From Piezodorus guildinii (taxonomy: Eukaryota; Arthropoda; Insecta; Hemiptera; Pentatomidae), in assembly GCA_023052935.1 (NCBI GenBank), contig CM041292.1:31631454-31695453 (forward strand): a stretch of 64,000 nucleotides of DNA, written 5' to 3'. Position 1 is the stretch's first letter. Every line of letters starts with the position of its first letter. Made by a program: the position numbers and the translations under genes. Below, one piece after another: positions 32,264 to 44,652 of the stretch. A model generated the notes under the pieces. The model saw nothing but the letters and a program-made list of their open reading frames with translations. It was not told where the DNA came from and made no database searches.

Positions 32264-35200
32264 CTGTTGGAAAGTATAGAATTTAAAACAAGGCATGTAT
32301 CAAAAATTATGTCATGACCATAAACATTGTTATCGGTATTACCAAAATCATTATTTACAAACTATAATTATGAGTAAATCAATATCTCATTATTAACTCT
32401 CTTCAATCCCTTGAGTTGATTATATTTGTTTCATTGATTGTTAGCAGAATTGCTTAAAGATTCATAGCTACCTGATATGGAAGAAGGAAGGTAATGGGTC
32501 TATCTTTCATTTTATTTTTTTTATTATTACTAAAATTTTACAGTATAACATCTGAAGTCAGGCAAATGCCAATCTTAAGGGCTGTGCTACACCATGATAG
32601 AGACAGACAAGTGAGAGCTGATAGTGCAAGTCTATGATATTAAATGATCACACACATTCAACATATTAAAATTAATATACAACAGCCATATTTCCTAAAT
32701 AACTTAATAATTTAATTTATAAAATTTTATTATAAATCTGTCTGATGTCTGATTTCTTAAAGTGATGTCAATGAATTAAAAAAACAAAAACATGTTTTCA
32801 TAAGATGTAGGGTTAGGGTATTGGAATAGGTGCTCAACCTCTTGGTTATTAGCACCGAATAAATTTGTAGTAACAGATTTGTTTTACTCTTTTTTCTTCT
32901 TTTTTTTTTTTTTTTTATTTATTAATTTTTCTTTCTATTTTTTTTTTATTTATTTATTTATTTATTCTTTTTTTTTATTGTTTATTTTTTTTTATTATTC
33001 TTTTGTTGACACATTCTGAATTAGTGGATTTATTCCAATTTTTTCTTTATTTATTGATTATTTTCATATATATATATATATATATATATTTTTTTTATTA
33101 CTACTATTATTTTTTTTTTCTTTCTTTTTATTTTTTTTTCTTATAGTTCCGGGAGCAGAGAACATTCTTTGACAAACCTAATCAGTGAACTAACTGTTTC
33201 ACTAGAGTCCTTCAAGCTCTCACTCAACGATCTAGCTAGGTTAAGTTTATCCATTTGTACATGAAATTTGGGGCAGTTCTCAATTATGTGTTTTATTGAG
33301 AGAGGCACTCTACACAAGTCACACATTGGTACAGGCTGCCTGAGGATGAGATGGAGATGTGTGAGTCTGCTATGTCCTATGCGAAGTCTCGCCAAAGCAG
33401 TTTCCTCGCGGCAATTACTTCGCAATGATGTATTCCATGGATCAGGCGATTGCTTGATATTTCTTAATTTATTGGTGTTGTCAAGTTCCGACCACATCTG
33501 TTCCCATGCCTGATATATTTTGACCTTAAGGTAATTTTTTACGTCTTCCTTGATGTAAGTTGGGTGGATTTGGACGTTTGACAATGCAGCTTCTTTCGCA
33601 GCCCGATCCGCTTCCTCATTGCCATCAATGCCTACGTGGGATGGAATCCACAAGAACACTAGTTCTTTTTTCAGTATTTTTAAATCTCCCACATATTTTC
33701 TGATCTTATTAATTAGTGGGTTATCAATGCAAATATTATGAAGGCTCTTAAGGGCGGATAGGGAATCGGTGCATATAACGAACTTTGACTCATCATGTGA
33801 CCTAATGAATTCAAGTGCATTTAATATTGCTACAAGTTCCGCAGTATATACGCTACTTAGGTTAGGCAGTTTGAATTTGGGATCACTTGTAGCTGGGTGG
33901 CTAGCGTAACAGCCTCCCATGCCAAAGGTCACGGGTTCAAATCCGCAGGTGGTCCTAGGATTTTTTAATGGGAGTAAAAAATCCTTAGTTACGCCGTCCT
34001 TCGGAGGGGACGTTAAAAGGTGGTCCCGAGCCTGTGCGATGTCAGGTACTCGTTAAAGATCCCTATCCTAATAAAACCTGGATAGGCAAAATTTAGGACT
34101 CCCACTGTAGCATCGTCCGATTAGCCATAGGAGCATAAAGTGACGTTAAATAAATAAACAAACATCATAAGATGTATATTATGACTGTTTGTTTTTACTT
34201 AACTTTATCATATACTTTTGTCAGCGTATCTCATAATAATATTTAATGTTATTATAGTTTTTTTTTACTTTAATATTTGATGAAGTGACAATGGTTGACT
34301 GTGTGTATATATGAGAGAAGTTGGTTCAGGGTGCAGTCAATTTAACACACAATTAAGCATAAACTTGATTGGCACCAATAAATATTTTTTGTATTTATAT
34401 ATTTCTCGTAATATTTGATGTTATTATTTAATTTATTTAGAATAATTGTGCCTTCCACCTCGTTCCATATTCTTTTATTTTTGTTAGGGTATTTTAAATT
34501 GTTTCACTCCATGCAGAACAACCTTTAAAATCAGTAGTAATTTATAAAAAAATATAGAATTAATTTGAAAGGTATTTGGAGTTAGGAATAATACTTAATT
34601 CATTAATCTTTTCAGATCAGTGTAATGGTTTTAAAAAAATATCTTAATAAATAGTTTTTAAAACAAAATCATTAAAGGTAATCTGAATTAAAGGAAGCTT
34701 AACATAGTAATAACTACCCATTCTATTATTTAATTAATACTACCCATTTCAAATTAGTAACTTTTGAAAGTTTTTGATATTCTAAATACTCACTTGAGGA
34801 TCTTTTTCGAAAACAATAAGTTGAACTTTTCCACCAACAAAGTCTGTGTCGGTTATTGTATAAACACCCTCAGTTATGTCATATTCCAGATTCATTTTTT
34901 TACTACGGAATATTCTTGCAAGGTATACTTCATCTCTAGTGATGATTTCTTCATTCAAAAGGCAGTATTCAATATCTGATTCCCATGGGAGAGATTTAGA
35001 AGATCTCAGTTGCCCCCATAGGGAGCCGTAACACAAAAAATGAGTCAGCTGAATGGAACTAAGTACATTATGCACTCTAAAAACGAAAGGGAACAATTCA
35101 GTAATTTTTCAAAGCACATAAAAAATTGAAAATAAATAAAAAAATAATAATTTACCTATCAGCCAAACTATGTAAACTTTGATGAAATTTTTCAGAATGA

Positions 35201-35313
35201 TTACAAGTTTGGGTGTAAGTCTTCTGGGTCAATTTTCTAGATATTAGCCATGTGACAAATAATGTGAATAACAATAAAATTGAGAATATGGTTTTTGATG
35301 GACTGAATCTCAT
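32042..35313 (-). CDS. LicD/fukutin-related family type II membrane protein (three exons)
   Basis: Exons 35313-35156, 35076-34794 and 32263-32042 join by GT-AG junctions in matching phases to a complete frame of about 220 codons. Residues 1-23 (MRFSPSKTIFSILLLFTLFV and on) form a short cytosolic end and a signal anchor, so the protein probably sits in the Golgi or ER membrane with a lumenal domain. The lumenal part has HFLCYGSLWGQLRSSKSLPW, which is the LicD signature (aromatic-x-YG-x-LLG-x-x-R), followed by ESDIEY where the family usually has a DxD metal site. The C-terminus has GWKRRVLPPDC, FPPRLATPPLPL, VPREGIEIQKYHYP and NWWK, a conserved end of animal LicD-like proteins. Family members such as FKRP and fukutin transfer ribitol-phosphate to glycans; the substrate here is unknown. 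The 2.5 kb second intron contains a LINE fragment and a SINE. A non-coding first exon upstream is likely, because an acceptor (TTTCAG) abuts the ATG. Confidence 0.88.
32885..33140. repeat. T-rich low-complexity tract, probable LINE poly(A) tail on the - strand
   Basis: About 250 bp of almost pure T and A with TTTATT repeats and a (TA)n run at 33068-33090. It starts right after the stop codon of the LINE fragment on the - strand, so at least its right part is an expanded A-rich tail. Confidence 0.65.
33141..33878 (-). mobile_element. Non-LTR retrotransposon fragment with RNase H and C-terminal zinc-knuckle, open frame
   Basis: The - strand frame is uninterrupted from the truncation point near 33878 to the stop at 33141. 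It has YTAELVAILNALEF (RNase H Glu), VICTDSLSALKSL (Asp), IPSHVGIDGNEEADRAAKEA (last Asp), ARLRIGHSRLTHLHL and CDLCRVPLSIKHIIENCP (C-x2-C...H...C knuckle). The first RNase H Asp and the reverse transcriptase are missing through 5' truncation. The open frame suggests a fairly recent insertion in the LicD-like gene's intron. It belongs to a different family from the copy at 10630. Confidence 0.92.
33879..34163 (+). mobile_element. tRNA-derived SINE family 1, full length
   Basis: Head GGGATCACTTGTAGCTGGGTGG, box B GGGTTCAAATCC, body and ACGTTAAATAAATAAACAAAC tail are almost identical to the copy at 22790. Its first base directly abuts the truncated 5' end of the antisense LINE fragment. No flanking duplication is visible, since the left flank is LINE sequence and does not recur on the right. 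Confidence 0.93.
34794..35076 (-). CDS. LicD-like gene, second coding exon (LicD signature)
   Basis: The acceptor TTTTTAG is at 35083-35077 and the donor GTGAGT starts at 34793. The exon reads VHNVLSSIQLTHFLCYGSLW, then LPWESDIEYCLL, then EVYLARIFRSKKMNLEYDI and GKVQLIVFEKDPQ. It is 283 bp and ends in phase 0. Confidence 0.9.
35156..35313 (-). CDS. LicD-like gene, first coding exon (signal anchor)
   Basis: ATG is at 35313-35311, immediately after CTTTCATTTCAG, which looks like an acceptor. The exon encodes 52 residues with one hydrophobic segment (about residues 9-23) and ends KFHQSLHSLAD plus two bases of an Arg codon. The donor is AG|GTAAAT at 35155. Confidence 0.85.
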
Positions 35314-35565
35314 CTGAAATGAAAGAAAGCAGTAAATTGCAATTCAAAATCATTAGTTTGCATAGCATGAATTCATATTGATCACCTTAATAAAGCAATA
35401 AAAACATTCATCTATAATTAACTACTTAAAGCAATGGTAACCCAACCCGGCATTTCATTTTGATGGTGATATCTTCATGCAATATAAACAACCCCTCCTA
35501 GACTGTAGCTTCTGAATACATCCAAAGAGCAACAAAGTATCGACGTCGTAGACTGCAATGTTATG

Positions 35566-35573
35566 TGACGTCA
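35566..35573. promoter_or_regulatory. Consensus CRE palindrome TGACGTCA upstream of the LicD-like gene
   Basis: The 8-bp CREB/ATF consensus lies about 250 bp upstream of the first coding exon (- strand gene). The short length and lack of a mapped transcription start make this only a candidate. Confidence 0.2.
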
Positions 35574-36168
35574 TGACTACCTATTTCTATATTAAATTAA
35601 TCTTTTTCTAAGGGCAGCCACGTAATGTAATAATCTTATATCAGTTGTTTGGTTTTAGTAAATATATCATTGTTTGCCGCAATATATATGATTCAATTGC
35701 TTATATGCTATGTTGATTTTTTAACATGAAATTCCAGTCTTTATTTATTAATGAAAGACGCTTTCATAAGTTAATAGAAAATCAGAAAATATTAAAACAA
35801 TAAAACTCTATTAAAGTCACTATGGATTGCCTACACTCCTGTGCAGTACGAACTAAGAAAACATTTAAATAGTAGTCCATTAACAATCCTGATTCAATGT
35901 CGCTTTAACCAATAATCCGTATTCTGTAAACATAGTAAAAAGATGTTATAATAATCGTAATAATGAGGGAAGGTAATCCGATGATTGAGCATATTCTTAT
36001 TTTTAACAACATAGGAACAGAACGCTTATTAACAAATCTAACCTTTCCAAAAATATACATTTTAATGGAAATATGCTGGTTCGAATCAGATGCTTCGATG
36101 GAGTGATTATCGAATTGATTTTGTGTTACTTAAGATTCATCTTTCCAACACGATTTTTTGCCACTGGA

Positions 36169-36177
36169 GCATGCGCA
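36169..36177. promoter_or_regulatory. NRF1-like motif GCATGCGCA
   Basis: The CG-containing palindrome-like motif resembles the NRF1 (ewg) core TGCGCATGCGCA. It lies about 860 bp upstream of the first coding exon of the LicD-like gene, where its promoter and untranslated first exon could be. Candidate only. Confidence 0.2.
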
Positions 36178-37949
36178 TTATCCGGTCACAGCAGTCCATT
36201 TTTTCGATAAGTACACTTTTACTCTGGTGGTCCAATTTTCGTGTTTGAAAGAACCTCGGAGGTTCCAATTATATATGGTGGTAATCATTATGATAATCAG
36301 AACTGTTTCCCTTTATCAGGGTTTTAATAATGTTAAACCAAAAAAAGAAAAAAAAAAAAAAAAAGACGTGTTTGTAGTGAATGTCATATTCAGAATAAAT
36401 GTCTCTTTGAATCCAAACCTTTACATATTTTTACCCATCAGAAATTAGTCCTACGCTTTTAAGTTCATTAAAAGATCTCTTTAGCTTATTTTATCCAGCT
36501 AACGAAAATGTTAGTGTTTTAAATCTACGAAGTTTTATTATATTTTTTCAGCTGTTTCGTCACCGGGTAATCAGTACCCACTTCAAAATGATGAAGTATA
36601 ATAGCCACCAAGTCTATTTCGTTTCAAGTCCTAAGTATTAAAAAGACCAAACAAATGTCTTAAAATGTGTACATGTGTTATTTTTAAGGGATTACTTGTT
36701 CCAGAATAGATTTTTTTTCCTTCATATTATTTCAAGTACAGTTTTCCTGACCCTGACTGAATATCATGTGCTTCTTTATTCTACATTCTGTGTGAATCGA
36801 CTCAACTCACTGTGAATTGCTTATTATTCAAGGCAAAAATGTCAAGCCGTAAAATATACAGAGGATGAATGATTTCCGATGAAAAAGTGCTAGTGATTGT
36901 TATTTAGATATGTCAACGAAGTGATCTTGGTTAGCAGAAGTCTTTCTATAAGAAACGAAAGTGGATCACAGGGCTGATTAAGTACTAATAAACTAAACGA
37001 CAAGAGGAGACCTGGCTCCTGCAATAAGATATGAAGGTTGCTTTAAAGTCAAAACTTTCCCCTTTAACAGCTTCCAAACAATCAAAAGCACGAGTTCCTT
37101 AGGCGACGTTTTGTGTGAGTTACATAATGTGGGTAATTTGGACACCGCCGCCTTCCGCTGAACACAGCCTCGTCGCGCATCAGTAATGGTCCAACAACTC
37201 TACAGAATAAGAATTAACCCTGGTCAGATGCTAACTGTGGGTTTTTTTCTGTTTACTTTCAAATATTCCTCGAACTTGGTGTAATTTGAATAATCAACAT
37301 AAATAATTCTTCCTTATTACTGTAGTAATTAACAGTAACAGTAAAACCCCCCTTTTTTTTTAAGTTTACTAAAGTGGAAACAAAATTTAATTCGTTCATA
37401 AATATAAATAATATTGTATGTAATTTATTTTGGGCTTATAACAGCTGGGTCATCAACGCCCAGTAGCTACTAACCAGTCTATGTTTCAATATTGTTTTAG
37501 ATTACCCGCTCATTCTTGGTCGATAGAGCGCTGCAGCAGAAGACTCCCGAACGCACGGTGGCTGACGAGGACTAGAAGGCTAATCATGGATTGGCTGTTT
37601 CGTCATTAAGGATCCGATGATCGTTTAGAAGATGTAGATAAAAACCAAGTAGTCCACCTATATATGCTATTAACATTAGTACATTTTAATAATGTTTACA
37701 ATTGTAAAAGCTTTATGTGGAAAAGCCCTGATTCTGGGAGCAGAAAGAATTATAAGCTCCAATAATCTTTTATAATTATGAAATCTATATTTTACCTTTT
37801 TGGCATATTATTTTTTTATTACATAACAGTCTTACGTTGAGAAGACTTTGATGTCCAATAAACAGTTAAATATCTCAAGAAATTATTCTCTGTTGCAATA
37901 GACTTTCTTACGTCCTCCAAGTAACGGCTTATGTGGTGAAGGTGATGAA

Positions 37950-38022
37950 CTTGCTTACTCTGGATTAGTGCGTTAGCCTTCCAAGGTTGTGAGTTTGGTA
38001 TCCAGTCCCGTCTCCTATTTTT
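37950..38022 (+). repeat. Possible decayed SINE head (family 3)
   Basis: The stretch TTAGTGCGTTAGCC, then GTTGTGAGTTTGGTATCCAG resembles the head of the SINE at 59222-58938 (TAGTGCGCTAGTC, then GTTGTGAGTTCGAATCCTAG). Short and diverged. Confidence 0.3.
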
Positions 38023-41000
38023 TAACAATATAATTAAAAATGGATTCGCTCATAGCCACCTTCCGTGTATGTGAGGTCAGTCAGGCAACTGGTAACATTA
38101 CAAAATATCAAATGTAAGGGAATGGCCCTACAGCCTAACGTATCATCGGGGATTGTGTTGTGGTCTTCGAAGAGGCTAAATCGCATAGCCTTCTAGATTC
38201 TATAACTTTAGCACGCACTCCTGCAATGTTTTGGAAGAAACATTTAACTTCAAGAGGTTTCTTCTGATTTATAAAATACCCATCATTTGTTATTACTGAA
38301 TACAACATTATTAAGATGGTGGTTTGTGTTACTCAACACATTTATATAATACTTATTTATTTTGCTATTTAATAAAGCATTTCTCTTGAATCGAACGTGT
38401 ATATTGGAATGGAACATAACACCGTTTCACAAATCCGAGATCAGTTCTAAGATCTTGAAAGAATTCTTCAATAACTTTTATTCAGCAATCGAAAATAATC
38501 ATTTACAAAACTTATATTTGAAAAATAATTTAAGCAACTCTTGTCACAATTTCCATCCACTTTCTTCGATCTTTCCTGTCCCCATCATCACCATTTTTAC
38601 TGAGGCAAGAGTTCAGAATAGTGGAAGCTAACTATCTTTAGGGAGTATCCATTTCGATCGAAAATCGTATTTTTATTAGGAATGTAAAATGTTGGTGGGA
38701 TTCAGCAAGACGGTTTACATTTGCCAAATTCTCACAAAAGAAAGAAAAAAAAAGGCAATTACAAAAAAATGCTGGCTACAAGAGGCGAGCTTATGTAACA
38801 GAATCGTAAAATATTAGTACATTGTCCCGAAACGGAGTTGATGGACGTCTCTGAAGAGTCTACTGCTTGAATTTTAAACAGGTTTTGTAAAACACTATGA
38901 GTAAAAGCGGCTGGCAAGGAAACAATTTCTGTTGGATAAGTCACCTAGAAGGGGCTTTCTTACGGAGAATAGTGAAATGATTCACTGAAAATACAAAGAA
39001 ATGTAGCTTCAGAATCTGTGATGTGGTTGGAAAACTGTATTAGCATTCTTAATTTAAGAGGAATCCTTGTTGAATGCCTTCTTTTTTTTTATTCACACTT
39101 GTTAACTTCATGGTTTCTAGTGAATGCGATGGGATAAGGGTTTGATCTTGTGACGTAGTAGGCGTGATGGGCCGAGTTGCACCCAGATAGATCTCTTCCC
39201 AGTCTCTGTTTATGACTGAAGGTCCCTCATCCAGCTCCTTTTCAGCGTTCGTTAAGGGGCATGTCAGTGTTTAATGTCTTTAAAAACTTTTTATCTTATG
39301 GCAATGGTTCCCCATAAAAAGTTTTCGCAGACCCCTTCTTGCAATCAGTACAATTGTAAGGACAGTAAATTATTTTTGAAAGGTACTGATTTCATTTAAA
39401 TATCTTTTCTTTTTATAACTAAAAAAGAAGGTTATTAATACAGAAAAAAAAAAACAATTTTAGATTTCAGTGCAAAAATGATTAAGTAAATTTGTTCATA
39501 CGAAATCGCTGAATATTTCCAGAAATAGATACAGTATCTTTAGAAACCATCGTCTTAATTTCAAGGCGCTTCCAGTACTTTTTACAATTGAAATAATAGA
39601 CCATCAAATTAGTGATCACGATTAAAATTAATTGTTAAAGATAATGGAAGATAATATGCCAGACCCAAGCTCTAAGAACCGAGTGCAATCCGCAAAACCT
39701 TGTATTCAATGAATTATAAAAATTTAGAGTAGGAACAATATATGTAGGGACCTAGCATCAGTAATTATTTTTGCAAGCTAAGGCTTCGCAAATATTTTTC
39801 ATTGAGATCATTAAAAATAATTTTCCAATCACCCATCGTGGACCTCCTGAACACTGATCATGAACCTACATGGGTCCACGGGTCACTTGTTGGGAACAAC
39901 TTTCTTATGGTATTCGCAATGGAATTGAATCTGAAAAATATCATATCAGTGATCAGAAGTTATCCAGTACTTGGATTTTGGAAAACAATTTCATCATTAA
40001 TTTATGAATGACAAGAAACACTTCAGGGTAAACCTTCCTCTGCTATACCTGTTCTAAGCATTTCCCATAATGTTTCCAATCCATGAACACTTTCCTGTCC
40101 TATGAAAGGTGTATTATTCCGAGTTGATAAATGATTTGTTGGTGATACGTAAACTGAATGTTTCCAAAGATGACGATATGGTATTTTCTGTCTCCATTGT
40201 TCTCAAAGTTTTGAAATCAAAGATGACGATAACAGTGACACACGCTAAGAAATGTAGCAACGTCGAATTCTTTGCTAGTCTCAGAAATCAGAATCTTTCG
40301 GTCTTCAGTCAGGACCTTTTATTAACGAATTATTAGTAATATGTTACAAGATTCAATTTGTGGTTGTTATATACTCTTATATATAACCATTTATATAAAA
40401 AAACATCTCATTTTCAGTTACGGCTTCAGATGTGATTCACAACCAGCCGTAAATGGCTATTTATCACCTCATTTGAATAATATAGAGCCCTTAAATTGGA
40501 TTCAGTGAAGACAATATGAACGTTATCGATGCGAAGAATGATTGATTATATTGTTGCAACGTGTTATAAGCAATATGAAAGCATTAGACATTCGTTCAAT
40601 AGGGTATAGGATATGAACGGAGTATACAGCGTCTATAATCTACCCTTCTTGTGAAATAAATGTATGGTACACCCGCTCTTCGCCAACGCATAACCTGCCA
40701 GAGGTGGGGTAGGTTATAGTATCAATGACTATACCACCAATACCTCGTCCTCACCTTTGAATTTGAAGAATCCTCAAAAAAAGAAGTCATCATAAGGCTA
40801 AGAAAAAAAAAGATACAATAGGAGTGTAAGGATATATGTGAGAAAGAACATTAAAAGATTAATCTTAATAACAAATAAGTAAATAATAAATTATAATAAT
40901 AGTATATACAATATTTGGTTTATTAACAAATTATAGCAAGTAAACATGTTTAATCTAAGAATAGAAATTAATGGGTTAAGAAAAATAAGTAACTAATTCA

Positions 41001-41124
41001 TATATTTATATTCTTATGTTTTAATTATAATATTTTATTTACTATTGTAATAATTTTTTTTTATTTATATTTTTGGATTTAATAAATATCAATAGTTAAC
41101 CGTTGATAGATTCAAAAGGAGATC

Positions 41125-41240
41125 AGTCCGAGTGGTGGTCAGTGAAAGAAAAACAATGAAACAGTCTAAACTATTTATTGTTTTCTAACGTTTCGATCCA
41201 CATTATGGACCATCATCAGGGCTAAAAAAGAAAGATAGAG
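41125..41240 (-). repeat. Repeat arm with hammerhead-ribozyme-like core (minus copy)
   Basis: On the - strand, CTGATGA (41219-41213) is followed by GGTCC-loop-GGATC (41211-41195), which can form stem II, and then GAAAC (41194-41190). This matches the hammerhead catalytic core. Downstream reads AATAAATAGTTTAGACTGTT and then CATTGTTTTTC, shared with other copies. Penelope-like elements are known to carry such motifs; I cannot see their protein here. Confidence 0.6.
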
Positions 41241-41563
41241 AATAAAAAAAGGTTTATAACAACCTATATATGAGAAATAACAATTAAAGATAATATAGAC
41301 AAAAAGAGGTATTGAAATTGTAAATATTATAATAATAGTAAAGAGGCGAATGGGGACAATTTCTTTTGGTAGTCAGGTCCGAAATGGGCTGTAGCATCGA
41401 AGATGTATGCATGATAATTGTAAATAAAATATATTATGTACTACTAAGTTAGTGGAAATTTGCATATTTAGCTCCTTTAACTCAGTAATATATAAAATAT
41501 CGTATTTACTGTTATTGTAATTTGTAATATTTTCAATCCCTTATATTCTCTTTAATTGTCCTT

Positions 41564-41708
<145 letters not shown>

Positions 41709-41734
41709 GTTATGCACTTATGGTATTCCTTTCG

Positions 41735-41865
41735 TATCTTTTTTAGCCCTGATGATGACCCAGATTGTGGGTCGAAACTTAGGCAAAACAATAAATATTT
41801 TAGACTCCCTCATTGCTTTTCTTTCTTTGACCACTACCTGGAAGAAATTCCTACTGTATTTCTAT
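41735..41865 (+). repeat. Repeat arm with hammerhead-ribozyme-like core (plus copy)
   Basis: CTGATGA (41749-41755), stem II GACCC (41757-41761) with loop AGATTGT and GGGTC (41769-41773), then GAAAC (41774-41778). The flank AATAAATATTTTAGACT and then CATTGCTTTTC matches the minus copy at 41125-41240. Stem II differs from that copy but stays paired. Confidence 0.6.
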
Positions 41866-42019
41866 GTTTCTACGATATATTAATCTTTTAATGTTCTCTC
41901 TCACATATGTTGTTATACCCTATTTATGGTATAATAAATAAAAATATAAAGAAAGAGAAGAGATTGTTCCAACTACTACATTCATAGTTGTTATACCCTT
42001 ATTGTATTCTTTTTTTTTT

Positions 42020-42165
42020 TTTCTTTTAGCCTTTAGAGGATTACCTACGATGTGGATCGACGAAATCGGGGAAACAATAAATATTGGTTGGGAAACAATA
42101 AATATTCTAGGTTATTTCATTGTTTTTCTTTCTTCTCTGATTATTTTCCTCTTGTTTTTCGCATT
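42020..42165 (+). repeat. Degenerate copy of the hammerhead-like repeat with internal duplication
   Basis: The copy has ATGTGGATCGACGAAATC and AAACAATAAATATT. The block GGAAACAATAAATATT occurs twice in a row (about 42070-42106). The CTGATGA element is lost, so a ribozyme would be dead. Confidence 0.5.
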
Positions 42166-42269
42166 CTGCTTCAATATCGTTTGTACTGTTTATACGAGAT
42201 GTTTGACACTCATTCCCTTACTTAAAATCAGATATTTGCGCTACGTGCTAAATGTAATTTTGAAATGAC

Positions 42270-43734
42270 ACATTACTTCTTAACCCTTTTAATGGTAGAC
42301 GTCGATATGTCGTCAGTTGCTAAACTTGACAAAAGTGCCAACGAAGATATATCGCCTTATTCTTCGCATTGCAAGAAAAAATTGTCTCTAAATAAATTCA
42401 TAAATGATCCAATTTGATTGTAAATGATCAAATTTCGTTGACAAAGAATTTGTAAACAGGTTTGGGTCCGACACTCTGTACAGGATTGTGCTGAGACTGC
42501 TTACGCTGAAACAATAAGATGGACACTCGGCACCAGACACTCTTTTAGATCCAAAGTCGTTCTGTTTATGAGAGATAGAACTCAATTTTTATATTGTTTA
42601 TGGTTGTGTTATTCATATTATTTTCAATTGATATTGGAGAATCATTATCATTGATTTATTCCTAATTTCGTCCCGATCACGTGGTATTTTTAAGCATGTA
42701 AATATAATTTTTAGTTTGTTATAAGCGTTTTTCCAAATCGTTGCATATATTTCAGATTCGGCTGGTTATCTTCACATTGGCTCTCGTTTTTCGTCCGGCA
42801 CTAAAAAGATTAAGTTTTGTGGTTCACCAATTCATGTAGATGCAGTGTAATGCTTGATTCGATAGGAAATAGACTCGTTGGATATAGATAGCTACTTTAA
42901 TAGTAACCGTTTGGTAAGCTGAAAAATATTTTTTATTTTTAGCTGAAGAACACATTAAAACGAGAACTCAATACTCGCAGCATTGGTGGAATACCTCGCA
43001 CAATCTCATAATGTAGTCCAACCTTCGGATAATTGCATCGATTATTTTCTCAAGATCGATTTATTAATGAGAAGTAACTGCAAGTATTTAACTTGAACTG
43101 TCCTGCCCAAGGTTGGATCTATTACCATATCGAGGCCATGGACGACAATACCTCTGATGTGTCACCAAGGCAAGAAATATGACAGATCTGTATCCATAAG
43201 TTTATTGTCCAAAGAGGAAAAAACGATTAATCGAATCTTCGTTCAATTAGTTAGTAGATTTGTAACTAATCAAAAGATTCTTTCAGTCAAGAATATTAGT
43301 ATCGATTTAATTCCGAATGACCGTCTCGTTTTACCATGTTATACTTCCAGTTATGAATGAAATAAATTAAGATTTGCTTATGATCATTGATTGAAAAATT
43401 GGCTGTAAAACACTGAATGGAGTTGAGGATAGAAAGAAATCTTGTGCGAAACCTATTTTTTAAGTATGTCGGAGGTAGATTTATTTGAGTATTAAAGTGC
43501 ATATCGGAAAGGAAGGTTAAGCATGTCGCTGAATTTAGGCATTTAGGTGCTATGATAACTAGAATTCTGGACAAAATAAATTCGAGGCTGAACGTTTCTT
43601 AGAATGCAGTAGTGCAGTGGAACTAGTTGATTCGCATCTTCTGTCAAGAATCTTAAAGGCTAGAATTAACCAAACTATAGGGTTAGCAAATAAGTTCTCT
43701 CGTTTTTTTCTGGTAAAATAAAAATAATGCATTA
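42270..43734. other. Intergenic DNA, nothing recognised
   Basis: No conserved frame, tRNA-like head or transposon protein was found on either strand in this 1.5 kb. Confidence 0.45.
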
Positions 43735-44048
43735 AAATAAAATATATCAGTACCTCTACAACCCATGGAGGGAAATGGGCACAGTGCATAAAGAGATTCG
43801 CACTGTTTCTAGGCCAAAGGCCGTGCAATTCTGTGATTAGGCCTTGATCACGCTCAGCCGCCAGGTTTTTTTCCCCGATTTGGGTACCCACTTTAAAGAG
43901 GCTCGGTCTGCCCCAGGAGGGTCTCCATACCCTACGGTAGCCCCCCGTCTAAATTAGCTGAATAAATAATATTCTGTCATAACCGGGATTCGAACCCAGG
44001 AACCGGAGAACAGTAGACCAGCGCTCTATCCACTAGGTACGCCGCTCC
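43735..44048 (-). mobile_element. tRNA-derived SINE family 2, full length
   Basis: On the - strand the head reads GGGAGCGGCGTACCTAGTGG, then ATAGAGCGCTGG and box B GGGTTCGAATCCCGG. It is not a tRNA gene because the 3' acceptor strand that would pair with GGGAGCG is missing. The GC-rich body contains GACGGGGGGCTACCGTAGGG and GGGGCAGACCGAGCC; the 3' end is AT-rich. Confidence 0.85.
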
Positions 44049-44652
44049 CTAAATATATTGTATTATAGACATAAAATTTATTTTAACCTACAATATTTTG
44101 ACTTATTCCCAACTTTCCACTAACTGCATAATGCCATGTTCAAAGAATTTCAGAAGTTCATTGTTAAAAACTGATCCAAGTGGTTTTTGATGTCGTCTTC
44201 CTTTTGGAATTTCTTTTCATTCATGAAGTTCTGAAGCTTCTACAGCACACTTACTTTTTTTTTTTTTTTAAATAATACAATAAAATATGCCGATAATAAA
44301 TGATATTATCTTGCATATTCACAGCGCAATAGCAAACACAATGCTAACAAGCTATGGACCCCTTCGACCATTAGACTGCAAAATATTAGAGACTCCCCAA
44401 TACGCGCACAAAAAAAATCGGAGATTGTTTCCGCGAAAAACACATTTTATTTAATATCTCTAGTTTTAGAGAATATAAAAAAATAAGTTTAGTGTCAAAA
44501 TTACCCCATTTCAAAGCGTAATAATTTTAAAAACATTCCACTAAATTATTTAAGTTTTATGACGGGTATCCTAAAAATAAGGTATGATATTAACAATATA
44601 AATATTCTCGAAACTATAATTTTAGTAAGGTTTCTTAAAAACTGTGTTCCTC

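Larger units (their letters stand above)
35574..41100. other. Intergenic DNA without recognised genes
   Basis: About 5.5 kb of AT-rich sequence. Some parts (37.0-37.7 and 39.1-39.3 kb) are less AT-rich and may be old repeats, but I cannot assign them. The only weak hit is a SINE-head-like stretch at 37950-38022. Confidence 0.4.

Noticed and set aside
33879..33932. N-terminal part of the open frame ending at 33141
   Set aside because: These codons are the antisense of the SINE head and not part of the LINE protein.
43985..44048. tRNA gene candidate with good box B
   Set aside because: The acceptor and anticodon stems do not close; it is the head of a SINE, and the same head recurs at 53870-53947.
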